Of a stretch of DNA of 64,000 bases, positions 21,962-30,870 are shown piece by piece. The notes below the pieces were generated by a model that was not told the DNA's origin, ran no database searches, and saw only the letters and a list, made by a program, of their open reading frames with translations. Position 1 is the stretch's first letter, and each line of letters opens with the position of its first letter. The stretch is from positions 6,076,001 through 6,140,000 of the forward strand of contig NZ_CP027706.1 of assembly GCF_003850565.1 (NCBI RefSeq). Direction: 5' to 3'. The translations under genes were made by a program, and so were the position numbers. Source of the stretch: Pseudomonas sessilinigenes (GTDB taxonomy: Bacteria; Pseudomonadota; Gammaproteobacteria; Pseudomonadales; Pseudomonadaceae).

Positions 21962-21991
21962 GACGAATCCCGCCCCATGGCGGGATTCGTC
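21962..21991. terminator. Perfect hairpin between the SCP2 gene and yejF
   Basis: Arms GACGAATCCCGCC and GGCGGGATTCGTC (13 bp, no mismatch) close a 4-base loop and run into GTTT. It lies between two converging genes and probably stops transcription from the SCP2 side and from the yej side. Confidence 0.85.
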
Positions 21992-21994
21992 GTT

Positions 21995-23593
21995 TCAGCC
22001 CTGGGCAAGTTGCCTCATCGGTGCCACGGCGGATGCCGCCAGCAGCTCCCGGGTATAGGGGTGTTGCGCCGCGGCGAACAACTGCTGCGTCTGGCCACGC
22101 TCCACCACCTGGCCGTCCTTCATCACGATCAAGTCATGGGCCAGGGCCTGGACCACTGCCAGGTCGTGGCTGATGAACAGGTAGGTCAGGCCATGCTCTT
22201 GCTGCAAGCGCCGCAGCAGTGCCACCACCTGCTTCTGCACTGTGCGGTCCAGGGCCGAGGTGGGCTCGTCCAGCAGGATCAGTTCAGGCTTGAGCACCAG
22301 GGCCCGGGCGATGGCGATGCGTTGGCGTTGACCACCGGAAAACTCGTGGGGATAACGATGCCGCGCGGCCGGGTCCAGGCCCACCTGCTCCAGCACCTCG
22401 ATCACCGCCCGCTCCTGTTGCCCAGGGTCCAGGTCGGTGTGCACCCGCAAGCCCTCGGCAATGATCTGCTGCACGCTCAGGCGCGGACTGAGGCTGCCGA
22501 ACGGGTCCTGGAACACCACCTGCAGTTGTCGGCGCAGCGGCCGCAGCTGCGCCCCCTCCAATCCCTCCAGGGCCTGTCCATTGAAGCGGATGTGCCCTTC
22601 GCTGGCGATCAACCGCAGGATCGCCTGGCCCAGGGTCGACTTGCCCGAGCCGGACTCACCAACGATGCCCAGGGTCTTGCCCCGTTGCAGTTGCAGGTCG
22701 ATGCCATCCACCGCCTTCAGGTAGCGCCGTGGCCGCCACCAGCCGCCGCCCTGGCGGAACCAGACCTTGAGTCGCTCCACCGCCAGCAGGGTTTCACTGC
22801 TCCCCCTGGGCAGGGCCTGGCCACCGGGCTCGGCATTGAGCAACTCCAGGCTGTAGGGATGTCGAGGCGCCTGGAACAACTGCTGGCAATCAGCCTGCTC
22901 GACAATGCAGCCGCCGCGCATTACCGCCACGCGCTGGGCAATGTGGCGTACCAGGTTCAGGTCATGACTGATGATCAGCAACGCCATGCCCAGGCGCTGT
23001 TGCAACGCCTGGAGCAACAGCACGATCTTGCGCTGCACGGTCACATCCAGGGCCGTGGTGGGCTCGTCGGCGATCAGCAGCTCCGGTTCGCAAGCCAGGG
23101 CCATGGCGATCATCACCCGTTGGCGTTGGCCCCCGGACAACTGGTGCGGGTAGGCCTTGAGCCGCTCCCGGGGTTGCTGGATCCCCACCAGCTCCAGCAG
23201 TTCGAGGATCCGCTCCCGGGCCTGGGCTCCCGCCAACCCCTTGTGCAGGCGCAGGGTCTCGCCCAACTGCCGCTCGACGCTGTGCAGCGGATTGAGCGAG
23301 CTCATGGGCTCCTGGAAGATCATCGCGATACGGTTGCCGCGCAGTTGGCGCAAACGCCCCGGCGCCACCCCCAGCAACTCCTCCCCGCGATAGCGGATGC
23401 TGCCCTCGATCCGCGCCGCACGCGGGTCGAGCAATTGCAGGATGCTGTGGGCGGTCACCGACTTGCCGGAGCCGGACTCGCCCACCAGCGCCAGGCACTC
23501 ACCAGGGCGGATCTGAAGGTCCAGGCCATGCACCACCTCGGTGGCGCCGAAGGCCACTTTCAGGCCACGTAGTTCAATCAGGGCTTGGGTCAT
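21995..23593 (-). CDS. yejF: YejF, twin-ATPase subunit of peptide ABC importer
   Basis: This 532-residue protein carries two ATPase domains in tandem. Each has Walker A (GESGSGKS), signature (LSGGQRQR in the first, FSGGQRQR in the second) and Walker B (LLIADEPT and LILLDEPT). This duplicated form is typical of YejF, which drives import of peptides such as microcin C. The ATG at 23591-23593 follows the yejE stop by 17 bases. It is the last gene of yejABEF. Confidence 0.93.
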   Translation of the reverse strand: MTQALIELRGLKVAFGATEVVHGLDLQIRPGECLALVGESGSGKSVTAHSILQLLDPRAARIEGSIRYRGEELLGVAPGRLRQLRGNRIAMIFQEPMSSLNPLHSVERQLGETLRLHKGLAGAQARERILELLELVGIQQPRERLKAYPHQLSGGQRQRVMIAMALACEPELLIADEPTTALDVTVQRKIVLLLQALQQRLGMALLIISHDLNLVRHIAQRVAVMRGGCIVEQADCQQLFQAPRHPYSLELLNAEPGGQALPRGSSETLLAVERLKVWFRQGGGWWRPRRYLKAVDGIDLQLQRGKTLGIVGESGSGKSTLGQAILRLIASEGHIRFNGQALEGLEGAQLRPLRRQLQVVFQDPFGSLSPRLSVQQIIAEGLRVHTDLDPGQQERAVIEVLEQVGLDPAARHRYPHEFSGGQRQRIAIARALVLKPELILLDEPTSALDRTVQKQVVALLRRLQQEHGLTYLFISHDLAVVQALAHDLIVMKDGQVVERGQTQQLFAAAQHPYTRELLAASAVAPMRQLAQG

Positions 23594-23610
23594 CTTGGGC
23601 ACTCGCAGTT

Positions 23611-24633
23611 TCAACTCTTGGGATCGAAGGCATCGCGGCAGCCTTCGCCGATGAACACCAGCAACGACAGGATCAATGCCAGGACGAAGAACGCCGTCAG
23701 CCCCAGCCAGGGCGCTTGCAGGTTGCTCTTGCCCTGGGCCACCAGCTCGCCCAGCGACGCGCTGCCAGCGGGCATGCCGAAGCCGAGAAAATCCAGGGCC
23801 GACAAGGTGGCGATGGCCCCGGTGAGAATGAACGGCAGGTAGCTCAGGGTGGCGTTCATGGCGTTGGGCAGGATATGCCGGCCCATCACCTGCACATCGT
23901 TCACCCCCAGCGCCCGGGCCGCCTTGACGTACTCCAGGCTGCGGCTGCGCAGGAACTCGGTGCGCACCACGTCCACCAGGGCCAGCCAGGAGAACAGCGC
24001 CATGACCCCCAGCAGCCACCAGAAGTTCGGCTCGACGAAGCCGGACAGGATGATCAGCAGGTACAGCACCGGCAGCCCCGACCAGACCTCCAGCAAGCGC
24101 TGTCCCCAGAGATCGACCCAGCCGCCGTAGTAGCCCTGCAGGGCGCCGGCAACGATGCCGACCAGCGCACTGATGGCCGTCAGCGACAAGGCGAACAGCA
24201 GCGACACCCGCACCCCGAAGATCACCCGGGCCAGCACGTCCCGGGCCTGGTCGTCGGTGCCCAGCCAGTTATCGCCACTGGGTGGGCTGGGGGCCGGTTG
24301 TGTCAGGTCATAGTTGATGGTGTCGTAGCCGAAGGGAATCGGCGCGAACAACAACCAACCGCCCTGCCCTTCGATCAACTGGCGAACCGCGGCGCTGCGG
24401 TAATCCGGCTGGAACGGCAGCTGGCCACCGAACTCCTGCTCGGTATAGCGCTGCAAGGCCGGGAAATACCACTGCCCCTGGCATGACACCAGTAACGGCT
24501 TGTCATTGGCGATCAGCTCGCCGCCCAGGCTCAGGGTGAACAAGCCGAGGAACAGCCACAACGACCACCAGCCACGCCGGTGCGCTTTGAAACGTTGCCA
24601 GCGACGCCGGCCCAAGGGAGACAGGACAGGCAT
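23611..24633 (-). CDS. yejE: YejE, permease subunit of peptide ABC importer
   Basis: This 340-residue permease of the binding-protein-dependent (DppC-like) class starts with a cytoplasmic basic segment and one membrane helix (LWLFLGLFTLSLGGELIAN), then a periplasmic domain, then the permease core. The EAA-type loop is EYVKAARALGVNDVQVMGRH, near residue 230-250. Its ATG (24631-24633) overlaps the yejB stop as ATGA, so the pair is coupled. Length and order match YejE. Confidence 0.93.
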   Translation of the reverse strand: MPVLSPLGRRRWQRFKAHRRGWWSLWLFLGLFTLSLGGELIANDKPLLVSCQGQWYFPALQRYTEQEFGGQLPFQPDYRSAAVRQLIEGQGGWLLFAPIPFGYDTINYDLTQPAPSPPSGDNWLGTDDQARDVLARVIFGVRVSLLFALSLTAISALVGIVAGALQGYYGGWVDLWGQRLLEVWSGLPVLYLLIILSGFVEPNFWWLLGVMALFSWLALVDVVRTEFLRSRSLEYVKAARALGVNDVQVMGRHILPNAMNATLSYLPFILTGAIATLSALDFLGFGMPAGSASLGELVAQGKSNLQAPWLGLTAFFVLALILSLLVFIGEGCRDAFDPKS

Positions 24634-25697
24634 CAAAGGTTCCTCGCGGCGAAGTCGATGCGCGGATCGACCAGGGTATAGGCCAGGTCGCCCAGCAGTT
24701 TTATCAAGAGCCCGAACAGGGTGAAGATGAACAGCGAGCCAAACACCACCGGGTAATCCCGGGCCACCGCCGCCTCGTAGCTCATGCGCCCCAGGCCATC
24801 GAGGGAAAAGATCACCTCGATCAGCAGCGAACCGCCGAAGAACACCGTGACCAACGCCTGGGGCAGCCCCGCCACCACCAGCAGCATGGCGTTGCGAAAC
24901 ACGTGGCCATACAACACCTGGCGCTCGCTCAGGCCCTTGGCCCGCGCGGTGACCACGTACAGGCGCGAGATCTCGTTGAGGAAGCTGTTCTTGGTCAGCA
25001 GGGTCAGGGTGGCGAAGCCACCGACTACCAGCGCGCTGACCGGCAGCACCAGGTGCCAGAAGTAGTCCGCCACCTTGCCCCAGGCCGAGAGCTGGTCGAA
25101 GTCGTCCGAGACCAGGCCGCGGGCCGGGAACCAGTCCAGCAGGGTGCCGCCGGCGAACACCACGATCAGCAACAGGGCGAACAGGAACCCCGGCATGGCG
25201 TAGCCGACGATGATCGCCGCGCTGCTCCAGACATCGAACCCCGAGCCGTTGTGCACCGCCTTGCGAATCCCTAAGGGAATCGACACCAGGTAGGTGATCA
25301 GGGTCGCCCACAGGCCCAGGGACAAAGTCACCGGCAACTTGTCCAGGATCAGCTCGGTGACCGTGGCGCCGCGAAAAAAGCTCTTGCCGAAGTCCAGCCG
25401 GGCGTACTGCCCGAGCATCAGCCACAAGCGTTCGCTGGCAGGCTTGTCGAAACCGTACTGGCGCTCGATGTCCGCCAGCAGCTTGGGGTCCAGGCCCCGG
25501 CTGGCCCGGGACTCGCCGGCCACGCTCTCCACATGCCCGCCGCCCACCGCGGCATTGGCGCCGATACCCTGCAAACGGGCGATGGCCTGCTCCACCGGTC
25601 CTCCGGGAGCGGCCTGGACGATGACGAAATTGACCAACAGGATGCACAACAAGGTCGGCACGATCAGCAGCAGGCGCCGCAGGCTATAGCCCAGCAT
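24633..25697 (-). CDS. yejB: YejB, permease subunit of peptide ABC importer
   Basis: This 354-residue DppB-like permease has a first membrane helix at about residues 8-30 ([19 protein letters not shown]) and an EAA loop with [20 protein letters not shown] at about 245-265. A long periplasmic loop between the first two helices is typical of YejB. It starts 14 bases inside the end of yejA and overlaps yejE by one codon's worth of bases, which shows a tight operon. Confidence 0.93.
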   Translation of the reverse strand: MLGYSLRRLLLIVPTLLCILLVNFVIVQAAPGGPVEQAIARLQGIGANAAVGGGHVESVAGESRASRGLDPKLLADIERQYGFDKPASERLWLMLGQYARLDFGKSFFRGATVTELILDKLPVTLSLGLWATLITYLVSIPLGIRKAVHNGSGFDVWSSAAIIVGYAMPGFLFALLLIVVFAGGTLLDWFPARGLVSDDFDQLSAWGKVADYFWHLVLPVSALVVGGFATLTLLTKNSFLNEISRLYVVTARAKGLSERQVLYGHVFRNAMLLVVAGLPQALVTVFFGGSLLIEVIFSLDGLGRMSYEAAVARDYPVVFGSLFIFTLFGLLIKLLGDLAYTLVDPRIDFAARNL

Positions 25698-27537
25698 GGA
25701 CCACCTCCGCGCTGCGCTTGCGCATCTGGCCCTGGGTCAACGCCGTCGGGCTGATTTCCCACCAGCTGTCCAGCCCGGCGTCATACAACGGGGCGATCGC
25801 CGGGCGGCCGAAGCGGTTCCACCACACCGTGGAAATGCCCGGCGGGTAATAGTTGGGAATCCAGTAGTAGCCCCACTGCAACACCCGGTCCAGGGCCCGG
25901 GCATGGGCCAGCATGCTGCTGCGGTTGTCGGCCCGGACCAGGCCCTCGAGCAGGGCATCCACCACCGGATTCCTCAGCACCATGTAGTTGTTCGAGCCGG
26001 GGTCGTCGGCCCCCTCGGCGCCGTAGTAGTTGAACAACTCGCGTCCCGGAGCCTGGGACACCGGGTAGCCGACGACGATCATGTCGTAGTCGCGACTGCG
26101 CACCCGGTTGGTGTATTGCGCGTTGTCCACCTGGCGAATGTCGAAGCCGATACCGATCTGCGCCAGGTTGCGCTTGAACGGCAGCAACAGGCGTTCGAAG
26201 CCCTTCTGGCCGTTGAGGAAAGTGAACTGCAGCGGCTCGCCGGCGGCATTCACCAGGCGATCGCCGCTGGGCACCCAGCCGGCTTCGCGCAGCAGTCGCA
26301 GCGCCTGCAACTGCTGGCCACGGACGATCCCGCTGCCATCGGTCCTGGGCGCCTCGAACACCTGGGTGAAGACCTCATCCGGGACCTGAGCGCGCCAGGG
26401 TTCGAGAATCTTGAGCTCCTCGGCCGACGGCAGGCCCACCGCCGCCAGTTCACTGTGGGAGAAGAAGCTACGCTGGCGCAGGTACATGCCGCGCATCATC
26501 TGCCGGTTGCTCCATTCGAAATCCCACAGCAAGGCGATGGCCTGGCGGACCCGGCGGTCCTGGAACAGCGGTCGCTGCAAATTGAAGACGAAGCCCTGGG
26601 TGCCCTGGGCCGCGCCAGGGGCCAGGTGCTCGCGCTGCAGGCGGCCATCGTCCAGGGCGGCACCGGCATAACCGATGGTGTAGGCAGTGGCGGAGAACTC
26701 GCGGTTGTAGTCGTAGCCACCGGACTTGAGGATCTGCCGCGCCACATCGGTATCGGCAAAGAACTCCAGGCGCAGGCGATCGAAGTTGTAGCGCCCGCGC
26801 GCCACCGGCAGGCACTCGCCCCACCAGTCCTTGACCCGCTCGAAGGTCACGCTGCGCCCGGCATCCACCTTGGCCACCCGGTACGGGCCACTGCCCAGGG
26901 GTGGCTCGAAGCCCCCGCCATCGGCAAAATTGCGCCCCCGCCACCAATGCTCGGGCAGTACCGGCAGCGACGCCAGGTCCAGGGGCAAGGTGCGGCTCTC
27001 GGCATTCTTGAACACAAAGCGCACTTGGCTGGGCGACTCCACCAGGACCTCGGCCACATCGGCGAACTGCTGGCGGTACTTGAGGCTGCCCTGGGTCATC
27101 AACAGCTCGAAGGTGAAGCGCACATCGCTGGCGCTGATCGGCCGGCCATCGGCGAAGCGCGCTGCCGGGTTCAGGTACAACCGCAGCCAGCGCCGGTCCG
27201 GGGCCAGCTCCAGGCCCTGGGCCACCAGGCCATACACCGTGTAGGGCTCGTCCTGGGAGCGGTAGGCCAGGGGCGCGTAGACCCAGCCATCGACCTCGGC
27301 CACCCCAGTGCCCTTGTCGATGTAGGGCACCAGGTGATCGAACGGTCCGCTCTCCAGGGCAGAACGGCGCAGGCTGCCGCCCTTGGGCGCGTACGGATTG
27401 ACATAGTCGAAGTGACTGAAGCCTGCCGGATACTTCGGTGCCTCGCCGTACACCGTCAACGACGGTTGCACGGCAGCCGACACCGCCGGGCTCAGCAGCA
27501 CCCACAGCCAGAGCAAGAAGATGGTTCGCAACGGCAT
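25684..27537 (-). CDS. yejA: YejA, periplasmic peptide-binding protein
   Basis: This 617-residue SBP_bac_5 family protein has a signal peptide (residues 1 to about 22, ending SAVSAA-type), then [25 protein letters not shown] split over residues 27-52, which is the YejA N-terminal motif. Family members bind oligopeptides and peptide antibiotics. AGAGGGG precedes the ATG at suitable spacing. It heads yejABEF, and its leader of about 130 bases begins at an ECF-type promoter motif (27665-27690) shared with the two TonB receptors upstream. Confidence 0.92.
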   Translation of the reverse strand: MPLRTIFLLWLWVLLSPAVSAAVQPSLTVYGEAPKYPAGFSHFDYVNPYAPKGGSLRRSALESGPFDHLVPYIDKGTGVAEVDGWVYAPLAYRSQDEPYTVYGLVAQGLELAPDRRWLRLYLNPAARFADGRPISASDVRFTFELLMTQGSLKYRQQFADVAEVLVESPSQVRFVFKNAESRTLPLDLASLPVLPEHWWRGRNFADGGGFEPPLGSGPYRVAKVDAGRSVTFERVKDWWGECLPVARGRYNFDRLRLEFFADTDVARQILKSGGYDYNREFSATAYTIGYAGAALDDGRLQREHLAPGAAQGTQGFVFNLQRPLFQDRRVRQAIALLWDFEWSNRQMMRGMYLRQRSFFSHSELAAVGLPSAEELKILEPWRAQVPDEVFTQVFEAPRTDGSGIVRGQQLQALRLLREAGWVPSGDRLVNAAGEPLQFTFLNGQKGFERLLLPFKRNLAQIGIGFDIRQVDNAQYTNRVRSRDYDMIVVGYPVSQAPGRELFNYYGAEGADDPGSNNYMVLRNPVVDALLEGLVRADNRSSMLAHARALDRVLQWGYYWIPNYYPPGISTVWWNRFGRPAIAPLYDAGLDSWWEISPTALTQGQMRKRSAEVVHAGL

Positions 27538-27664
27538 TGCAACAAGCCCCTCTAGACAGCGACCGGGAGCGCGCGAGCCAAGAGGGCCCGTGCGCCAGGT
27601 ACCCGGACGCGATTCTCGATGATCGCAACGCCCCGCTCCTGCCTGCCTTGTGCAATCAGGCCGG

Positions 27665-27690
27665 CCTTTTTATAGAGCGGGGTCTAGATC
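27665..27690 (-). promoter_or_regulatory. ECF-type promoter motif before yejA (copy C)
   Basis: On the minus strand the site reads GATCTAGACC, four to five G/C bases, then CTATAAAAAGG. It matches the sites before the two TonB receptor genes (30685-30709 and 33861-33886) in both blocks and spacing. The downstream octamer ATTGCACA also stands at the same distance as in the 30685 copy. The yejA ATG is about 128 bases downstream. That it is a promoter is inferred. Confidence 0.65.
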
Positions 27691-27733
27691 CATTGGTTAC
27701 TAAAAAACCTTCGGACTGCTGTTTCCGCTCGGT

Positions 27734-30634
27734 TCAGAAGCTGTAGCTGAGCCGGGTATACAAGGTCCGCCCGAAGGGGTCCGAGTAGCGCGGGTCGTAG
27801 CCGCTCTGGAAGGTGTAGGTCTGGTTGCTGAATGGCGGCTCGCGATCCAGCAGGTTCTTCACCCCCAGGGTGACGGCCAGGGATTTGCGCCAGGTGTAGG
27901 TGCCTGCCAGGTCCCAGACGCTGTAGGCGCCGACGCTGTGATGGGTGCTGGGGTCCGAATCGTGATAGCCGCTGGTGTAGCGGTTGGTCAGGCTGGCGCC
28001 CAGCGGCCCCTGGTTCCAGGTCGCGGTCAGGCTGTGGCGCCAGCGTGCCACTGCACCGGCGGAGGAAAAATCACCGCCGCGAAAATCCCCCAGCTTGTCG
28101 ATGAAGGCGCCCTTGAGCTCTTGCTGGTACTCGTAGCGGTTGACGTAGGTACCTTGCAGCGCCACGCCGAACTGGCCCCAGGCCAGGGCCGGCAGGCGAT
28201 AGTCGAAGTTGACGTCCACCCCTTCGGTCTTGAGCTTGCCCAGGTTGGACAGGCCGGTGACCACATGGTCGATGGAGCCATCGGCCTTGCGTACCAGGCG
28301 ATCGGGATACAAGCCGGGATTCTCGAACGGCGAGGACTCGGGGAACTCGGCGATCTGGTTGGCGATGTCGATCCACCAGAAGTCCAGCCCGGTGGTCAGG
28401 CGCTCGAAGGGCTGGTAGACGAAACCCAGGGTCACGTTGCGCGCGGTCTCGGGCTTGAGGTTGCGGTTGCCACCAGAGCTGCGGTTGAACTGCTGGGCGC
28501 AGTCGCGGTTGGCGATCCCGCCATTGCTCGGATTGCCACCGGCGCACAGCACCGGATCGTTGTAGTTGGCGTTGGTGAAGGTGGTATAGCTCGGGTTGTA
28601 CAACTCGTACAACGAAGGTGCGCGGAAACCTTCGCTATAGGCACCGCGAACCACCAACTCGCGAAACGGCTGGAAGCGGAACGAATACTTGGGGTTGGTG
28701 GTGCTGCCAAAGTCGCTGTACTTGTCATGGCGCACCGCGGCCGACAGCTCCAGGCTGTCGAGCACCGGTACGCTGAGCTCGGCGTACTGGGCCTGCACGC
28801 TGCGATCGCCCGTCACGGCGCCATTGGGATCGACCCCCAGGTTCTGCAAGTCGCCGGCAAAGGCCGCGAAATCCTGATGGAAATCCTCCTTGCGGTACTC
28901 GCCACCCAGGGCCAGGCCGGCCGGCCCCGCACCGAACCAGTCGCCGATCTCGCGGCTGGCACGTCCGTCGATGGACTTGACCCGGCCCACAGCGGTGCCG
29001 TAGTCGCCGCTCACCGTATTGGCCGCCAGCAAGGCTTGGCCTGCGCTGGTCTGCGGCCCAAAGGGGTTGATCACCCCGTTGGCGATCCCCTGGCGCACCG
29101 CCAGGTCGCTCACATAACCGCTGCGGATGGTGTTGGTCACCTTGTTCTGGTTGTAGGCCGCGCCCAGGTTGTAGTCCCAGCCGGCCACGTTGCCGTCGAA
29201 GCTCAGCAGCAAGCGTTGGTTGCTGTTGTCGTCTTCATGCCGACGAGCGCCGACCGGGGCTTCACGCCAGTTCACCGAGACCGGTTGCGAGGGGTCGAGG
29301 ACAAAATCGCTGGGGCCGGGGGTGATGCCATTGCCCGGATAGAACGCGGTACCCGGGTTGATCTGGTTGCCCATCAAGGTGCCGGGGCCGATCTGGGTGC
29401 GGTTCTGGTTGCGTGCCCAGAAGTATTCCAGGCTGACGTTATGTTCATCGCCCAGTTTGCCGGTGGCCTTGGCGAAGGCCGAGGTCTTCTCGGTTTCCGG
29501 CACCAGGTCCAGGTAGCTCCACAGGCTCTGCCGGCAGATGCCATTGCGCGACAGCAGCCCCGGGGCGTTGCAGCCGGAACCGGCCAGGGGATTGGTGGCG
29601 TTGCCGCCCTGGGTCCAGTTCGCCGGGTAGGCCGTGCCGGAGGTGTAGTCCAGGCCGCGACCGGGCTGGTAGTTGTAGGTGTAGCCACGGTCCTTGGCCG
29701 CCAGGCGCTCCTGCTTGTCGTGGCTGACCACGCCAAAGACATTGAAGCGATCTTCCTCCAGGTCGCCGAAACCCCAGCTGCCGCTGAAGTTCTTGCTCTG
29801 GCCACCGCCTGAATGGGTCGGGGTGTCGTAGCTGGTGCTGACCTGGCCGGTGGTGAGGCTGGTCTTGGTGATGAAGTTGATCACCCCGCCGATGGCATCG
29901 GTGCCGTACAGCGCCGAGGCACCGTCACGCAGGACCTCGACCCGGTCGATGGCGGCAAAGGGAATGGTGTTCAGGTCCACCCCGGAACCGTTGCTGGAGC
30001 TGGTGGCGTTGTTGCTCAGGCGCCGGCCATTGAGCAGCACCAGGGTCTTGTTCGGACCGATGCCGCGCAGGTCGGCGAAGGCCGCGCCGCCGCTGCTGGA
30101 GCCCACCGAACGCCCGGAGCCCACCGAGGACTGGTTGGCGGAAATACGGTTGATCAGTTCCTCGGTGCTGGTCACGCCCTGCTCGCGCAGCTTCTCGACC
30201 CGCAGCACGGTGACCGGCACCGCGGTCTCGGCATCGACCCGGCGGATCGCCGAGCCGGTGACTTCGACCCGCTGCAACTGGGTGGTGGGCTCGGCGAAGG
30301 TCGCCGGGGCCACGCTGGCAGCCGGGGTCGCTGCGGCGCTGATCACCACGCCCTGGGTGCCCTCCTCGTCCTTCAGGCCAGTGCCTTGCAACGCCAGGGC
30401 CAGGGCCTGGCTATGGCTTAGCTGGCCCTTGATCGCCGGGGCGGAATGCCCGGCCACCAGCGCCTGGGAAAAAGAGATCGGCAAGCCGCTCTGGCGCGAG
30501 ATACCCAGCAGCGTCTGGTCCAGCGGACCGGCGGGCAGGTCGAACGACTCGCTGGCGGCCCAAGCTGGAACAACCTGCAGAGACAGCAGCAAGGCCAGGC
30601 TCAAGGGGGATTTACGGGGTACAGACAGACTCAT
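27734..30634 (-). CDS. TonB-dependent receptor with N-terminal STN signalling domain (receptor 1)
   Basis: This 966-residue outer-membrane receptor has a signal peptide (residues 1-26, ending AWA), an STN domain (about 27-105; FDLPAGPLDQTLLGISRQSG), a TonB-box-like stretch VEVTGSAIRR, a plug (about 130-260; ADLRGIGPNKTLVLLNGRRL) and a 22-strand-type barrel that ends LYTRLSYSF with the terminal aromatic needed for BAM. The STN domain signals to FecR proteins. Ligand unknown. The ATG at 30632-30634 is chosen because a clear signal peptide begins there; AGGGA precedes it, inside a hairpin. Confidence 0.93.
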   Translation of the reverse strand: MSLSVPRKSPLSLALLLSLQVVPAWAASESFDLPAGPLDQTLLGISRQSGLPISFSQALVAGHSAPAIKGQLSHSQALALALQGTGLKDEEGTQGVVISAAATPAASVAPATFAEPTTQLQRVEVTGSAIRRVDAETAVPVTVLRVEKLREQGVTSTEELINRISANQSSVGSGRSVGSSSGGAAFADLRGIGPNKTLVLLNGRRLSNNATSSSNGSGVDLNTIPFAAIDRVEVLRDGASALYGTDAIGGVINFITKTSLTTGQVSTSYDTPTHSGGGQSKNFSGSWGFGDLEEDRFNVFGVVSHDKQERLAAKDRGYTYNYQPGRGLDYTSGTAYPANWTQGGNATNPLAGSGCNAPGLLSRNGICRQSLWSYLDLVPETEKTSAFAKATGKLGDEHNVSLEYFWARNQNRTQIGPGTLMGNQINPGTAFYPGNGITPGPSDFVLDPSQPVSVNWREAPVGARRHEDDNSNQRLLLSFDGNVAGWDYNLGAAYNQNKVTNTIRSGYVSDLAVRQGIANGVINPFGPQTSAGQALLAANTVSGDYGTAVGRVKSIDGRASREIGDWFGAGPAGLALGGEYRKEDFHQDFAAFAGDLQNLGVDPNGAVTGDRSVQAQYAELSVPVLDSLELSAAVRHDKYSDFGSTTNPKYSFRFQPFRELVVRGAYSEGFRAPSLYELYNPSYTTFTNANYNDPVLCAGGNPSNGGIANRDCAQQFNRSSGGNRNLKPETARNVTLGFVYQPFERLTTGLDFWWIDIANQIAEFPESSPFENPGLYPDRLVRKADGSIDHVVTGLSNLGKLKTEGVDVNFDYRLPALAWGQFGVALQGTYVNRYEYQQELKGAFIDKLGDFRGGDFSSAGAVARWRHSLTATWNQGPLGASLTNRYTSGYHDSDPSTHHSVGAYSVWDLAGTYTWRKSLAVTLGVKNLLDREPPFSNQTYTFQSGYDPRYSDPFGRTLYTRLSYSF

Positions 30635-30641
30635 GGATAAC

Positions 30642-30670
30642 CATCCCTGCGTTAGGTTTATGCAGGGATG
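30642..30670 (-). promoter_or_regulatory. Leader hairpin covering the Shine-Dalgarno of receptor 1
   Basis: In the mRNA, CATCCCTGC and GCAGGGATG (9 bp, perfect) enclose an 11-base loop. The 3' arm contains AGGGA, the only good ribosome site, 9 bases before the ATG at 30634. The leader is only about 50 bases long, and the promoter motif is immediately upstream. Receptor 2 has a similar hairpin. Confidence 0.6.
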
Positions 30671-30684
30671 TGCAATGGCCAGAG

Positions 30685-30709
30685 TTTTTTTATAGGCCCG
30701 GTTTAGACC
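30685..30709 (-). promoter_or_regulatory. ECF-type promoter motif before receptor 1 (copy A)
   Basis: On the minus strand this reads GGTCTAAACC, then GGGC, then CTATAAAAAAAC. It shares both blocks with the copies at 33861-33886 and 27665-27690; its spacer is one base shorter but its A-run is longer. The receptor ATG is about 51 bases downstream. Its use by the ECF sigma factor encoded at 34863-35375 is inferred from linkage. Confidence 0.68.
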
Positions 30710-30778
30710 GTTGGGAGCTGACCTTATACCCGCCGGGATGCACCGCTCGCCCCAACGCTGAAGGTCCTGCGGATCTTG

Positions 30779-30847
30779 GCGCAGCCTCGCCAGCTCGGCA
30801 GCGGCTACAAGAACCGCCGCTGGTGTAGCCGCTGCCGCAGGCTGCGC
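30779..30847. repeat. Inverted pair of Pseudomonas palindromic repeats between the two receptor genes
   Basis: The left part includes CGGCAGCGGCTACA and the right part TGTAGCCGCTGCCG (about 30824-30837), each flanked by a CGCAGCCT/AGGCTGCG block; together they form an imperfect dyad. This is the familiar dispersed Pseudomonas GTAGCCGCTGCCG repeat. It follows receptor 2 by about 24 bases and precedes the receptor 1 promoter, so it may end or stabilise the receptor 2 transcript. Confidence 0.65.
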
Positions 30848-30870
30848 ATGGCCCGCAGGGCCACGGGGGT